From: Micromonospora craterilacus
Lineage (GTDB): Bacteria > Actinomycetota > Actinomycetes > Mycobacteriales > Micromonosporaceae
DNA: 37,382 nucleotides
Direction: 5' to 3'
Assembly (NCBI RefSeq): GCF_003236315.1
Contig: NZ_POTY01000032.1
Coordinates: forward strand, 1 to 37,382
The notes under the pieces were generated by a model. That model was not told the origin of the DNA. It made no database searches and saw only the letters and a list, made by a program, of their open reading frames with translations. Made by a program: the position numbers and the translations under genes. Shown piece after piece: positions 15,421 through 25,736 of the stretch. Position 1 is the stretch's first letter. Every line of letters begins with the position of its first letter.

Positions 15421-16032
15421 ATGGAGATGTCGAGCGAGCGCTGGGCCGAGCTGGCGCTGCACCCGGTGCGGATCCGGATCCTGCGGGCGGTCGCGGGCGC
15501 GCAGCTGACCACGCACGACCTGGTTGAGCTGCTGCCCGATATCCCGCAGGCCACCCTGTACCGGCACCTGGCGACGCTGGTCAAGACAGGGCTGCTCGAC
15601 GTGGTCGAGGAGCGCAAGGTCCGCGGTGCCGTCGAGCGGGTGTACGCGCTGCCCGCGCACGGCGCGACGCTGGACGCGGAAGCCCTGGCCACCGCCACCC
15701 CAGCGGACCACGCGCGCTACTTCACGGCGTTCGTGTCGAGTCTGCTGTCGGAGTTCTCCCGCTATCTCGCCCGGGAGCGGATCGACTTCGTCGCCGACGG
15801 TGTCGGATACCAGCAGCTCGTGCTGCACATGACCGACGCCGAGCTGGGCGAGTTCGCCGCCGGTTTCAACGCGCTGGTCGGCCCGTTGCTCGGCAACGAG
15901 CCCGGCGACGGACGGATACCTCGACTGTTCGCGACCGTTCTGATGCCGGCCGACCAGCCGGCAACCACCAGCACCAACAACCAGGTACCGGGGCCGGCGC
16001 ACGACCCCGATACGACGAAGGGGGATGGCTGA
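15421..16032 (+). CDS. ArsR-like winged-helix transcriptional regulator
   Basis: 203 residues from ATG 15421. The N-terminal ~85 residues form a winged helix: 'ALHPVRIRILRAVAGAQLTTHDLVELL' then 'IPQATLYRHLATLVKTGLLDVVEER', the recognition helix and wing of ArsR-type proteins. The rest is an acidic, helical ~110-residue domain with no cysteine pair, so metal sensing of the classical ArsR kind is unlikely. It heads an operon with a small protein and an ABC exporter (16032-18117) and probably represses it. The palindrome over its own promoter supports autoregulation. The stop TGA overlaps the next ATG by one base. Confidence 0.85.
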   Translation: MEMSSERWAELALHPVRIRILRAVAGAQLTTHDLVELLPDIPQATLYRHLATLVKTGLLDVVEERKVRGAVERVYALPAHGATLDAEALATATPADHARYFTAFVSSLLSEFSRYLARERIDFVADGVGYQQLVLHMTDAELGEFAAGFNALVGPLLGNEPGDGRIPRLFATVLMPADQPATTSTNNQVPGPAHDPDTTKGDG

Positions 16033-16403
16033 TGGCCTCGGTCACGGTTACCAGCGATGTGATCGACATCCGGTTCACCGGATGGGAACGGATCTGGATC
16101 GGGCGGGAGCAGTTCGTCCTGCGTCTCAAGGCAGTACGGCACGCCGCCCCGGTGGACAACCCGCTCCGACTGGCCCGCGGCGCCCGGCGGGGGTACGTGG
16201 TGTCCGGCTTCGCCAAGGTCGGCGTCTGGGGTCTGTACGGCGGTCCCCGGCAACTCGTGACGGCCCGCCGGGGCGAGCCCGGGCTGCACCTGGTGCTGGA
16301 CCGGGCGGCAGCCGGCGGCGAGTTCGACGAGGTCGTGCTCTCCAGCCCGGACGCGCCGGCCCTCGCGGCGGCGATCGGGCGGGCGATGGCGGCCGGCGCA
16401 TGA
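16032..16403 (+). CDS. Small uncharacterised protein in the ABC exporter operon
   Basis: 123 residues, with no signal peptide or TM segment. It is rich in beta-strand-like stretches ('SVTVTSDVIDIRFTGWERIW', 'GYVVSGF', 'LHLVLDRA', 'EVVLSSPD') and ends in a helix ('ALAAAIGRAMAAG'). This strand-rich layout with a final helix recalls PH-like domains, but I cannot confirm it. It overlaps both neighbours (TGATG before, ATGA after), so it is made together with the regulator and the ABC ATPase. It might bind a membrane or ligand for the exporter. Confidence 0.7.
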   Translation: MASVTVTSDVIDIRFTGWERIWIGREQFVLRLKAVRHAAPVDNPLRLARGARRGYVVSGFAKVGVWGLYGGPRQLVTARRGEPGLHLVLDRAAAGGEFDEVVLSSPDAPALAAAIGRAMAAGA

Positions 16404-17323
16404 CCGGCGACCGCCTGGCCATCGAGGTGTCGCGCCTGACCAAGCGCTACGGTGACGTCACCGCGGTGCGCGATCTGAGCTTCACTGTGGAACCTGGTGT
16501 GGTCACCGGTTTCCTCGGCCCGAACGGTGCCGGCAAGACCACCACGATGCGCATGGTGACCGGGCTGGTGTCGCCTACCAGCGGCACCGCCACCATCGGC
16601 GGACGGCCGTACGGCCGGCTGCCCAGGCCGTCGCGCACGGTTGGCGCGGTGTTCGACGCCAACGCGTTCCACCCCGGCCACACCGCCCGTGACCACCTGC
16701 GCGTCTACGCCGCGATGGGCGGCTACCCCGACGGCCGGATCACCGAACTGCTGGACCTGCTCGGCCTCGCCGAGGCGGCCGACCGCCGCACCCGCGGCTT
16801 CTCCACCGGCATGCGGCAACGGCTCAACCTCGCCACGGCGCTGCTCGGCGACCCCCGCGTACTGCTGCTGGACGAACCCGGCAACGGCTTGGACCCAGAA
16901 GGCATGTCGTGGCTGCGCGGCCTGCTGCGCCGGCTGGCCGATGAAGGCCGCACCGTGCTGATCTCCAGCCACGTGCTCAGCGACCTCCAGCAACTCGTGG
17001 ATGACGTGGTGGTGATCCGGCGCGGCGAACTCGTCGCCGCCGGGCCGTGGTCCCGGCTCGCCGGCCCGCCGGCGGTGCTCATCACCTCACCCGACGCCGG
17101 CGCCCTCGCCGCCGCCCTGACCGCCAGCCCGGCCAACGGCGGCACCGCACCGGTCGTCGAAGCCGTCGGGCCCGACCGGCTGCGGGTACACGGGCTGGAC
17201 GCGCCGAGCGTCGCCGACCTCGCTGCCGCCCGCGGCCTACGGGTTCACGAACTGGTCACCGAGAACACCAGCCTCGAACAACTCTTCCTCCACCTGACCA
17301 CCGACAAGGCGGCCACCCGATGA
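16400..17323 (+). CDS. ABC exporter ATP-binding protein
   Basis: 307 residues from ATG 16400, overlapping the preceding stop. It has Walker A GPNGAGKTT, a signature 'FSTGMRQRLNLA' (variant of LSGGQ), Walker B 'VLLLDEPGNGLDP' and the H-loop 'ISSH'. The ~85 residues after the ATPase core ('LAGPPAVLITSPDAGALAAAL' onward, ending 'NTSLEQLFLHLT') match the C-terminal extension of DrrA/CcmA-type drug or lipid exporters. With the permease that follows (ATGA overlap) it forms a two-gene exporter under the ArsR-like regulator. The substrate is unknown; self-resistance or lipid export are the usual roles. Confidence 0.95.
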   Translation: MTGDRLAIEVSRLTKRYGDVTAVRDLSFTVEPGVVTGFLGPNGAGKTTTMRMVTGLVSPTSGTATIGGRPYGRLPRPSRTVGAVFDANAFHPGHTARDHLRVYAAMGGYPDGRITELLDLLGLAEAADRRTRGFSTGMRQRLNLATALLGDPRVLLLDEPGNGLDPEGMSWLRGLLRRLADEGRTVLISSHVLSDLQQLVDDVVVIRRGELVAAGPWSRLAGPPAVLITSPDAGALAAALTASPANGGTAPVVEAVGPDRLRVHGLDAPSVADLAAARGLRVHELVTENTSLEQLFLHLTTDKAATR

Positions 17324-18117
17324 ATCGCTTGATCAAGGCGGAGTTCCGCCGGCTGCTGGCCACCCGGATGTGGGGCGGGCTGCTGCTGGCCGCCGCCCTG
17401 ATCGGCGGCGGCATGATCGGCGCCATGGCGCTGGTGGGCCCGGAGAACTTCGACCCACCGATGCCCGGACTGGACACCGAGGCCGGTCTCCGCTCGATCC
17501 TCGGCATCCTCGGCTACACCGCATTCGTGCCGGCCGCCGCCGGTACCGTCGCGGTCACCTCCGAGTACCGGCACCGCACCGCCGCGGTCACCTTCCTGTT
17601 CGCGCCGCGCCGCGGGCAGGTACTCGCCGCCAAACTCGCCACCTACACGGTCCTCGGCCTTGTCTACGGGCTCATCCTCGCGGGCTCCGCCGCAGCGGCT
17701 CTGTTCAACGTCGCCGCCGTACGCGGCGTCTCACTCGGTCTGCCAGCCACCACCGTGCTGGCGCTGCTCGCCCGCATCGCCGTCGCGATGGTGGTGTACC
17801 TCCTCATCGGCGTCGGCATGGGCGCCCTCATCCGCAACCAGGTCGCAGCCCTGTGCGTCGTGATCGGCTATCTGTACCTCGGCGAGCCGGTGCTCATGAT
17901 GATCCCCGGCGTCAACACGCTCTACCCGATCCTGCCCGGCGGAGCCACCGCCGCGCTGACCGACTTCACCTACCTCGCCGATGCCATGTCCGAACAACTC
18001 GGCAGTACCGCCGTCCAACTCCTCTCACCGGCAGCCGGCGCCCTCCTACTCGCTGCGTACGCGCTGACCGCCTCGGCGATCGCCGTGATCGTCCCCATGC
18101 GCCGCGACATCACCTGA
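17320..18117 (+). CDS. ABC exporter permease
   Basis: 265 residues from ATG 17320, overlapping the ATPase stop. About six TM segments are visible (near 18-38, 65-84, 105-130, 145-168, 178-195 and 237-258), with the 'VTSEYRHRTAAVTFLFAP' stretch typical of ABC-2-type permeases after the second segment. It pairs with the ATPase just upstream. It is the last gene of the operon. Confidence 0.9.
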   Translation: MNRLIKAEFRRLLATRMWGGLLLAAALIGGGMIGAMALVGPENFDPPMPGLDTEAGLRSILGILGYTAFVPAAAGTVAVTSEYRHRTAAVTFLFAPRRGQVLAAKLATYTVLGLVYGLILAGSAAAALFNVAAVRGVSLGLPATTVLALLARIAVAMVVYLLIGVGMGALIRNQVAALCVVIGYLYLGEPVLMMIPGVNTLYPILPGGATAALTDFTYLADAMSEQLGSTAVQLLSPAAGALLLAAYALTASAIAVIVPMRRDIT

Positions 18118-18180
18118 CCGCGTGGTGCTCGGAGGTGGTGCGGTAAAGCCCCGGTGACCCACGATTTTCACCTACGGCAA

Positions 18181-18199
18181 CCGCCGGTCGAATCGGCGG
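18181..18199. repeat. Short hairpin between the exporter operon and the phytase gene
   Basis: CCGCCG (18181-18186) and CGGCGG (18194-18199) flank seven bases. It lies 28 nt before the phytase start and 64 nt after the permease stop, so it may end the operon or sit in the phytase leader. TTTCACCTACG at 18166-18176, just before it, resembles a PHO-box half site. Confidence 0.4.
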
Positions 18200-18226
18200 C
18201 AATCTCGGTGCCGCAGGGTCGCTGCC

Positions 18227-19561
18227 GTGACGTACACATTGAACGCCGTGATGACGGTGGGCGCCGTCGTCGCCGCGCTGCTCGCCCCGCCCCACGCAAC
18301 CGCCGCAAGCACCCGGACCGCGGTCGTGACCACCGACAACGAAACCCCGGTCCTGTACGACGACGAGGCTGGCGGAAACGCCTCCGGTGACGACCCGGCA
18401 ATCTGGGTCCACCCGGCGGACTCCCGAAAGTCGATCGTGATCGTGACCGCCAAGGAGGGCGGCCTCCGCGTCTACGACATGGGCTCGCGCGAGATCCAGT
18501 CGCTGCCCGCCACCGAGGCACCGCGGATCGACACTGCCGCGGGCCGCTACAACAACGTCGACATCGCGTACGGCATCCGGCTGGCCGGTCGCCAGGTCGA
18601 CGTCGCCGTCGTCTCGGACCGCTACAACGACCAGCTCCGGTTCTTCATCATCGACCCGGCCGGTGCGGCGGCGCGTACCCCGCTGACCGAGGTCACCGCA
18701 GCCGACCAGCGCTTCCTGTTCAACCCCGACCGTGAGGCCGTCGACGCGGAGCACACGGCCTACGGCCTCGCCGTCTGGCAGCCGCGCCCCGGCGAGACGT
18801 ACGGCGTCGTCACCCAGGAGGGGACGACGACGATCGCTACCGCCCGCATCGTAGAGATCGGCGGCAAGCTCGGCTACACCGAGATCCGGCAGCTCGCCAT
18901 GCCGAGCCGCTTCGGGCTGCCCGACGGGACGACCTGGGTGCCCTGCGAGGAGCCAGGCGTGCTGCCGCAGTTGGAGGGCCCCGCGGTGGACCAGGCGTCG
19001 GGCGTGCTCTACGCCGCGCAGGAGGACGTCGGCCTGTGGCGGCTGCAGCTGCCGCTCGGTCCGCGCAGCAAGCCGACGCTCGTCGACCGGGTCAAGGACT
19101 TCGGGGTCCACGATGTCTACGACAGCGAGACCGAAGAGTGCCAGCCAGCAGACCCGAACGCCAAGGGCTACGGCGGAAACCTGCTCACTGCCGATGCCGA
19201 AGGGGTCGACATCTACTACGGGCCCGGCGCGACCGGGTACGTGCTCGTGTCGAGCCAGGGCGACGACAGGTTCGCGGTCTACCAGCGCCAGGGCGCCAAC
19301 CGCGCGCTGGGGAGCTTTCGGGTCAAGGGCGTCGGCGGCGCCGACGACATCAACGGCTCCGACGGGCTCGCCGTGACGAACCGCCCCGTCGGCGACTACC
19401 GGCAGGGCCTGCTCGTCACCCACGACGAGCCCGAGACCGGGCCCGACGTGGACGACGAGCGCGACGCCACGAACTTCTCCTACGTGTCCTGGGGCGACAT
19501 CGCCCGGGCGATGTCCCTGACCGTGGACACCCGGGCCGGGAACGACCCACGTTTCCGCTGA
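18227..19561 (+). CDS. Secreted beta-propeller phytase
   Basis: 444 residues from GTG 18227. A signal peptide ends near residue 27 ('PPHATA'). The mature protein matches beta-propeller phytases throughout: 'GDDPAIWVHPADSRKSIVI' at the start, 'GRYNNVDIAYG', 'VVSDRYNDQLRFF', 'QLEGPAVDQASGVLYAAQED', 'KGYGGNLLTADAEGVDIYYG', 'SSQGDDRFAVYQR' and a final 'ANDP'-like 'GNDPRFR'. The acidic loops are the calcium and phosphate sites of that fold. It should release inorganic phosphate from extracellular phytate in a calcium-dependent way. It stands alone between two hairpins and is probably controlled by phosphate supply. Confidence 0.93.
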   Translation: MTYTLNAVMTVGAVVAALLAPPHATAASTRTAVVTTDNETPVLYDDEAGGNASGDDPAIWVHPADSRKSIVIVTAKEGGLRVYDMGSREIQSLPATEAPRIDTAAGRYNNVDIAYGIRLAGRQVDVAVVSDRYNDQLRFFIIDPAGAAARTPLTEVTAADQRFLFNPDREAVDAEHTAYGLAVWQPRPGETYGVVTQEGTTTIATARIVEIGGKLGYTEIRQLAMPSRFGLPDGTTWVPCEEPGVLPQLEGPAVDQASGVLYAAQEDVGLWRLQLPLGPRSKPTLVDRVKDFGVHDVYDSETEECQPADPNAKGYGGNLLTADAEGVDIYYGPGATGYVLVSSQGDDRFAVYQRQGANRALGSFRVKGVGGADDINGSDGLAVTNRPVGDYRQGLLVTHDEPETGPDVDDERDATNFSYVSWGDIARAMSLTVDTRAGNDPRFR

Positions 19562-19577
19562 CCCACCCGAAACCGTG

Positions 19578-19610
19578 ACGGCCTGCTCGATGACATTTCG
19601 AGCAGGCCGT
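19578..19610. terminator. Perfect 13-bp terminator hairpin after the phytase gene
   Basis: ACGGCCTGCTCGA (19578-19590) pairs exactly with TCGAGCAGGCCGT (19598-19610) around a 7-nt loop, 17 nt after the stop, followed by TCCCCC rather than a T tract. It sits between convergent genes, so it may act in both directions. Confidence 0.85.
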
Positions 19611-19692
19611 TCCCCCTACGCGCGGTCGGGCTCCTCGTCCGGCACACGCGCCCACCCTCACCCGGCTCGACCAGGCCCACCTGCCCACCGCG

Positions 19693-20955
19693 CTACTCCG
19701 CGTCCGGCGCGCCGAGCTGGCTGCGGCGGCGGGTGAGGTAGCCGGTCTCGGCAGTGTTGCCGGCGAGTTCGGTGGCGCGGTCGTAGGCCTCGCGGGCCTC
19801 CTCGCTGCGGCCCAGGCGGCGCAGCAGCTCGGCGCGGGTCGCGTGGAAGGCGTGGTAGCCCTCAAGCGGCAGGCGGTCGACCAGGGCGAGCGCGACGTCG
19901 GGTCCGTCGACCTCGGCGACGGCGACCGCGCGGTTGAGCGCGACCACCGGTGAGGGCTGGATGCGCACCAGCCGGTCGTAGAGGGCGACGATCTGCGACC
20001 AGTCGGTGTCGCGGGCGTCGCGGGCATCGGTGTGGACGGCGTTGATCGCGGCGAGCAGCTGGTAACGACCCGGGGCGGGACCGCCCGCTGCCACCGCGGC
20101 GATGCGCTCGCGCACCAGGCGATGGCCCTCCTCGATCAGGTCGCGGTCCCAGGCGCCGCGGTCCTGCTCTTCGAGCGTGACGAGCTCGCCGGTCGCCGAG
20201 ATTCGGGCGGGGCGGCGGGCCTCGGTCAGCAGCATCAACGCCAGCAGCCCAGTCACCTCGCCGCTCCCATCCCGGCGGTCCGGCAGCAGCTCGCGCACCA
20301 GGCGGGTAAGCCGGATCGCCTCGGCGGTGAGGTCGTTGCGGACGGGTGCCGTTTCCGCGCCGGTGGCGAGATATCCCTCGTTGAAGACGAGGAACAGCAC
20401 GGCGAGGACGCCGTCGAGCCGTGCAGGCAGTTCCTCCACGCTGGGGACCCGGAAGGGGATACGGGCGGCTTTGATCTTGGCTTTCGCTCGGGTGATGCGC
20501 CGGCCGACCGCCGCCTCCTGCACCAGGAAGGCGCGGGCGATCTCGGGGACGGTCAGCCCGCCGACCATCCGGAGCGTCAGCGCGATCCGGGTCTCCGGCG
20601 AGAGCGCCGGGTGGCAGCAGGTGAAGATCAGCCGGAGCCGATCGTCGTCGATAGCGCCCGACGGTTCGGGAGGATCGTCGCCGAACAGCAACTGAGCCTC
20701 CTGATGCTTCTGGTCGCGGCGCGACTCCCGGCGGAGGCGGTCGATGGCCCTGCGGGTGGCGGTGGTGGTGAGCCACGCGCCCGGGTTCGGAGGTACGCCG
20801 TCGCGGGGCCAGCGTTCGACGGCAGTCGCGAATGCCTCGGCGGCGGCGTCCTCCGCGGCGGCGAGGTCGCCGAAGCGCCGGGTCAGGGTGGCGACCACCC
20901 GGGCCCACTCCCCGTGGTGAGCCTGGGTGATCGCCTCGACGACGAGCCCGGTCAC
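19693..20955 (-). CDS. ECF42-type sigma factor with C-terminal TPR-like extension
   Basis: 420 residues from GTG 20955. Region 2 ('RFGDLAAAEDAAAEAFATAVERWP', 'NPGAWLTTTATRRAIDRLRRE') and region 4 ('LRLIFTCCHPALSPETRIALTLRMVGGLTVPEIARAFLV') are followed by a ~230-residue helical extension with TPR-like repeats ('YHAFHATRAELLRRLGRSEEAREAYDRATELA'). This size and order define ECF group 42. In that group the extension is needed for activity, there is no anti-sigma factor, and a DGPF/YCII-like protein is a neighbour and likely target. Exactly that gene lies 25 bp upstream. The 'VFNEGYLAT' motif typical of the group is present. Confidence 0.95.
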   Translation of the reverse strand: MTGLVVEAITQAHHGEWARVVATLTRRFGDLAAAEDAAAEAFATAVERWPRDGVPPNPGAWLTTTATRRAIDRLRRESRRDQKHQEAQLLFGDDPPEPSGAIDDDRLRLIFTCCHPALSPETRIALTLRMVGGLTVPEIARAFLVQEAAVGRRITRAKAKIKAARIPFRVPSVEELPARLDGVLAVLFLVFNEGYLATGAETAPVRNDLTAEAIRLTRLVRELLPDRRDGSGEVTGLLALMLLTEARRPARISATGELVTLEEQDRGAWDRDLIEEGHRLVRERIAAVAAGGPAPGRYQLLAAINAVHTDARDARDTDWSQIVALYDRLVRIQPSPVVALNRAVAVAEVDGPDVALALVDRLPLEGYHAFHATRAELLRRLGRSEEAREAYDRATELAGNTAETGYLTRRRSQLGAPDAE

Positions 20956-20980
20956 GACTCAAGCAGCGCCTTGAAGTCGC

Positions 20981-21340
20981 TCAGCGCGCGAGCCACTCGT
21001 CGACCTTCGGATCGGGGAGGAACTCTCGGACCTCTTGCGCACACCGGCAGGCGACCGCGATCTTGGCGGCCCACTCGACGGCGTCGGCCCGAGTGGGGAC
21101 GTCGACGACCGTGAAGCCGCCGACCATCTCCTTGGTCTCGGGGTAGGGGCCGTCGGTGACCGTCCCGTCGACGGCGACGAGCGTCGTCTTCTCGTCGTCG
21201 GCGATCCCGCCGCCGAAGACGAAGACGCCGGCGTCGCTGGCTTCCTGGACTACCGCGCGGGCCGCCTTGGCCACGTCGGGCAGGTCCTCCTCGGGGAAGC
21301 TCATCCACCCGCGGTCGAACGAGATCAGGTATCGCGCCAT
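20981..21340 (-). CDS. YCII-related DGPF-domain protein, partner of ECF42
   Basis: 119 residues from ATG 21340, with GAGGAG 5-10 nt upstream. It carries the eponymous motif as 'TDGPYPETKEMVGGF', plus 'FGGGIADDEKTTLV' and a C-terminal 'EVREFLPDPKVDEWLAR'. It is a ferredoxin-like alpha/beta-barrel fold of unknown chemistry. These proteins occur in tandem with ECF42 sigma factors in many actinobacteria. The pair here is co-directional with a 25-bp gap and is probably one transcription unit. Confidence 0.92.
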   Translation of the reverse strand: MARYLISFDRGWMSFPEEDLPDVAKAARAVVQEASDAGVFVFGGGIADDEKTTLVAVDGTVTDGPYPETKEMVGGFTVVDVPTRADAVEWAAKIAVACRCAQEVREFLPDPKVDEWLAR

Positions 21341-21378
21341 CTCGCACTCCTCGATCCGGCGGCCCTGGTGGCCACCTC

Positions 21379-21558
21379 TCACCTTGCTACGAACGGCACG
21401 GCCGCGATCCGACACGGTCCCGGAGAATCTTCTGAAGACTTCGCGACCTCCAGCGGCAGGTCCTTGTGCAGGTTGCGGCGGGCCTGCCGGGAGAACATCA
21501 CCGTGTACGGGCTGGTCGCCTCGCGCGTGTCGTCCCGCCGCCCGCCTTGCGGAGGCAT
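21379..21558 (-). pseudogene. Truncated RelE-like toxin remnant
   Basis: The ATG at 21558 overlaps the antitoxin stop (TAATG), as in intact relBE-type operons. The 59-codon frame contains 'SPYTVMFSRQARRNLHKDLPLEVA', the usual beta-1/helix-1 start of RelE/ParE toxins. It then leaves the family pattern ('KSSEDSPGPCR') and ends at 21379-21381. Normal toxins are about 85-95 residues and carry their catalytic basic and aromatic residues in the missing C-terminal half, and no other frame downstream restores them. A deletion that removed the 3' half of the gene is the simplest reading. Confidence 0.65.
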
Positions 21559-21842
21559 TAGGCCGCCCTACCGCGATGCCCTTCCAGCTCGGCGCGGACC
21601 TCGTCCATCGAGAAGGTGTCGCCGGCCGCGAAATCCTCCCGCGACTGGCGCAGATCCGCGAGGGCCTCGTTGTCGCAGAGCAGGTCGAGCGTCTCCCGCA
21701 TCGACTCGTACTCGGCGACCGAGATCAGCATCACGTCGGCGCGGCGGTTGCGGGTGATCGTGAAGTGGTCGTGCTCCCGAGCGACCCGGTCGGCAAGCTC
21801 GGCGATCCGGGCCTTGGCTTCCGTGATCGGAATGGTCTCCAT
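21558..21842 (-). CDS. Phd/YefM-family antitoxin
   Basis: 94 residues from ATG 21842; ATG 21851 and GTG 21857 are in-frame alternatives. The sequence 'IPITEAKARIAELADRVAREHDHFTITRN' followed by 'ADVMLISVAEYESMRETLDLL' is the Phd/YefM DNA-binding and dimerisation domain. The acidic C-terminal half would wrap a RelE toxin. CATAAT at 21870-21875 (minus strand) is a candidate -10. Its toxin partner downstream is truncated, so this is now an orphan antitoxin, perhaps kept to neutralise other toxins or simply not yet lost. Confidence 0.85.
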   Translation of the reverse strand: METIPITEAKARIAELADRVAREHDHFTITRNRRADVMLISVAEYESMRETLDLLCDNEALADLRQSREDFAAGDTFSMDEVRAELEGHRGRAA

Positions 21843-21994
21843 GGCGGCCATTCTCACGACTGGTCAGAATTATGGCCACCTTCTCCCGCCTGGTCGGCGG
21901 CGACCCTGTGCGGCGAGCTGCGGAACGAAACGCATCCTGAGACGGCGAGCGGGTACGGCTCCGGGGTGACCGGCGAACCGGCCACCGGACCGGG

Positions 21995-22030
21995 GACGTC
22001 CAGGTCGGCCGGGCGGCCGACCTGGACGTC
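21995..22030 (-). terminator. Perfect 16-bp terminator hairpin after katG
   Basis: GACGTCCAGGTCGGCC (21995-22010) and GGCCGACCTGGACGTC (22015-22030) are exact inverted copies around a 4-nt loop, 8 nt beyond the katG stop. There is no T tract. A second, imperfect hairpin follows at about 21965-21986. Confidence 0.88.
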
Positions 22031-22038
22031 AACATCGA

Positions 22039-24733
<2,695 letters not shown>

Positions 24734-24740
24734 GCACCGC

Positions 24741-24769
24741 AGTCTGGCCCGTTTTCTGGAATCAGTCAA
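24741..24769 (-). promoter_or_regulatory. furA-katG promoter, leaderless
   Basis: On the minus strand, TTGACT (24769-24764), a 17-bp spacer and CAGACT (24746-24741) are followed by 7 nt and then GTG 24733. The hexamers and spacing fit a housekeeping sigma promoter whose transcript begins at or within a base or two of the start codon. A Fur operator is expected to overlap it; I see only a generally AT-richer stretch. Confidence 0.75.
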
Positions 24770-24827
24770 GAAGAACCTGTCCGTGGTGGGCCGGTTGGGG
24801 CCCGCGCGGTACGCGGACCCCGCCCGG

Positions 24828-25736
24828 TTACTTGATCTCGATCACCGTCGGACAGGAGAAGGGCAACGACAACGTGATCCGCCCACCGCCGCCGTCCTCG
24901 TCGACCAGCCCGGCGAGGTCGATGACCCCGGCCGGCGGCGTTTCGCCCGGATCCGGCCGGAGCGTGGCGCTGCCGGCGAAGGCCCCGCCGGGACCGAGTT
25001 GGCTGAGGCCGGCCGGCCGGCGCCGGAGATCGGCGTACGCCGCCGACATGCTGCCGAGGAACCGGCCCTTGTGCCGCAGCACTGCCAGGGTGAGCGCCGA
25101 GGGTTCGTCGTCGACCTGGTACCGGTCGCCAGACCTGCTCAGCACGATCTGGCCCTGGCCGCCCACTTTGTCGTCGGTGTCGAAATAGAGGCTGACAGTC
25201 AGCGCGCCGTCGGCCTTCGACCGGTAGCAGCGGGTCGCCGCGACCCAGCCCGACGACGTTCCGGGCAGGCCGGCGCCCTCGATCGTGATCTCCCCCCGAG
25301 CCACCTCGGCCACGGTCGCCGTGCAGGCCGCGCCGCCCTCCAGGCCGGCGAAGACCAGCCGGTCGCCACGCTGCAACAGGTCCCCGGGGATCCCGCCGAA
25401 GCCCGCGAGCAGGGCGACCTCCTCGTCGCTGAGCTTGCCGAAGGAGAGCCGATCGACCAGCCGCCACTGGCCCGCGGCCAGCATCCCGGACAGTTCCCGG
25501 CACGAGCGACCGCTGGCCAGGACGACCTGGGTCTCGGACTCCGACACCGGAACCACATCACCGGTGAGGTACAGGCCCGCGAAGCCGGTGGCCGATCCGG
25601 TTCCGGTGTCGGAGCGACCCGTCGGGGCGGGGACGTCGGCGGTGGGCCCGCCGTCACCGGTGCAGGCGGCCAGGGCGAGCACCGCCGCCAGGCCGGTGGC
25701 CGCTGCCAGGATCCGCCACGGCTCACGTGCCGTCAT
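24828..25736 (-). CDS. Lipoprotein of unknown function
   Basis: 302 residues from ATG 25736. The signal sequence ends in the lipobox LAAC, giving lipidated C25, followed by a Thr/Gly/Pro-rich linker to about residue 50. The mature domain (about 50-302) contains three further cysteines and no motif that I recognise; some stretches ('GAACTATVAEV', 'RCYRSKADGALTVSLYF') look strand-rich. Its start lies within the upstream lipoprotein gene (14-nt overlap), so both are made together and probably work at the outer face of the membrane as a pair. Confidence 0.8.
   Translation of the reverse strand: MTAREPWRILAAATGLAAVLALAACTGDGGPTADVPAPTGRSDTGTGSATGFAGLYLTGDVVPVSESETQVVLASGRSCRELSGMLAAGQWRLVDRLSFGKLSDEEVALLAGFGGIPGDLLQRGDRLVFAGLEGGAACTATVAEVARGEITIEGAGLPGTSSGWVAATRCYRSKADGALTVSLYFDTDDKVGGQGQIVLSRSGDRYQVDDEPSALTLAVLRHKGRFLGSMSAAYADLRRRPAGLSQLGPGGAFAGSATLRPDPGETPPAGVIDLAGLVDEDGGGGRITLSLPFSCPTVIEIK

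Noticed and set aside
24734..24769. 12-residue N-terminal extension of FurA
   Set aside because: The proposed TTG start is part of the -35 hexamer and the transcript should begin at GTG 24733.
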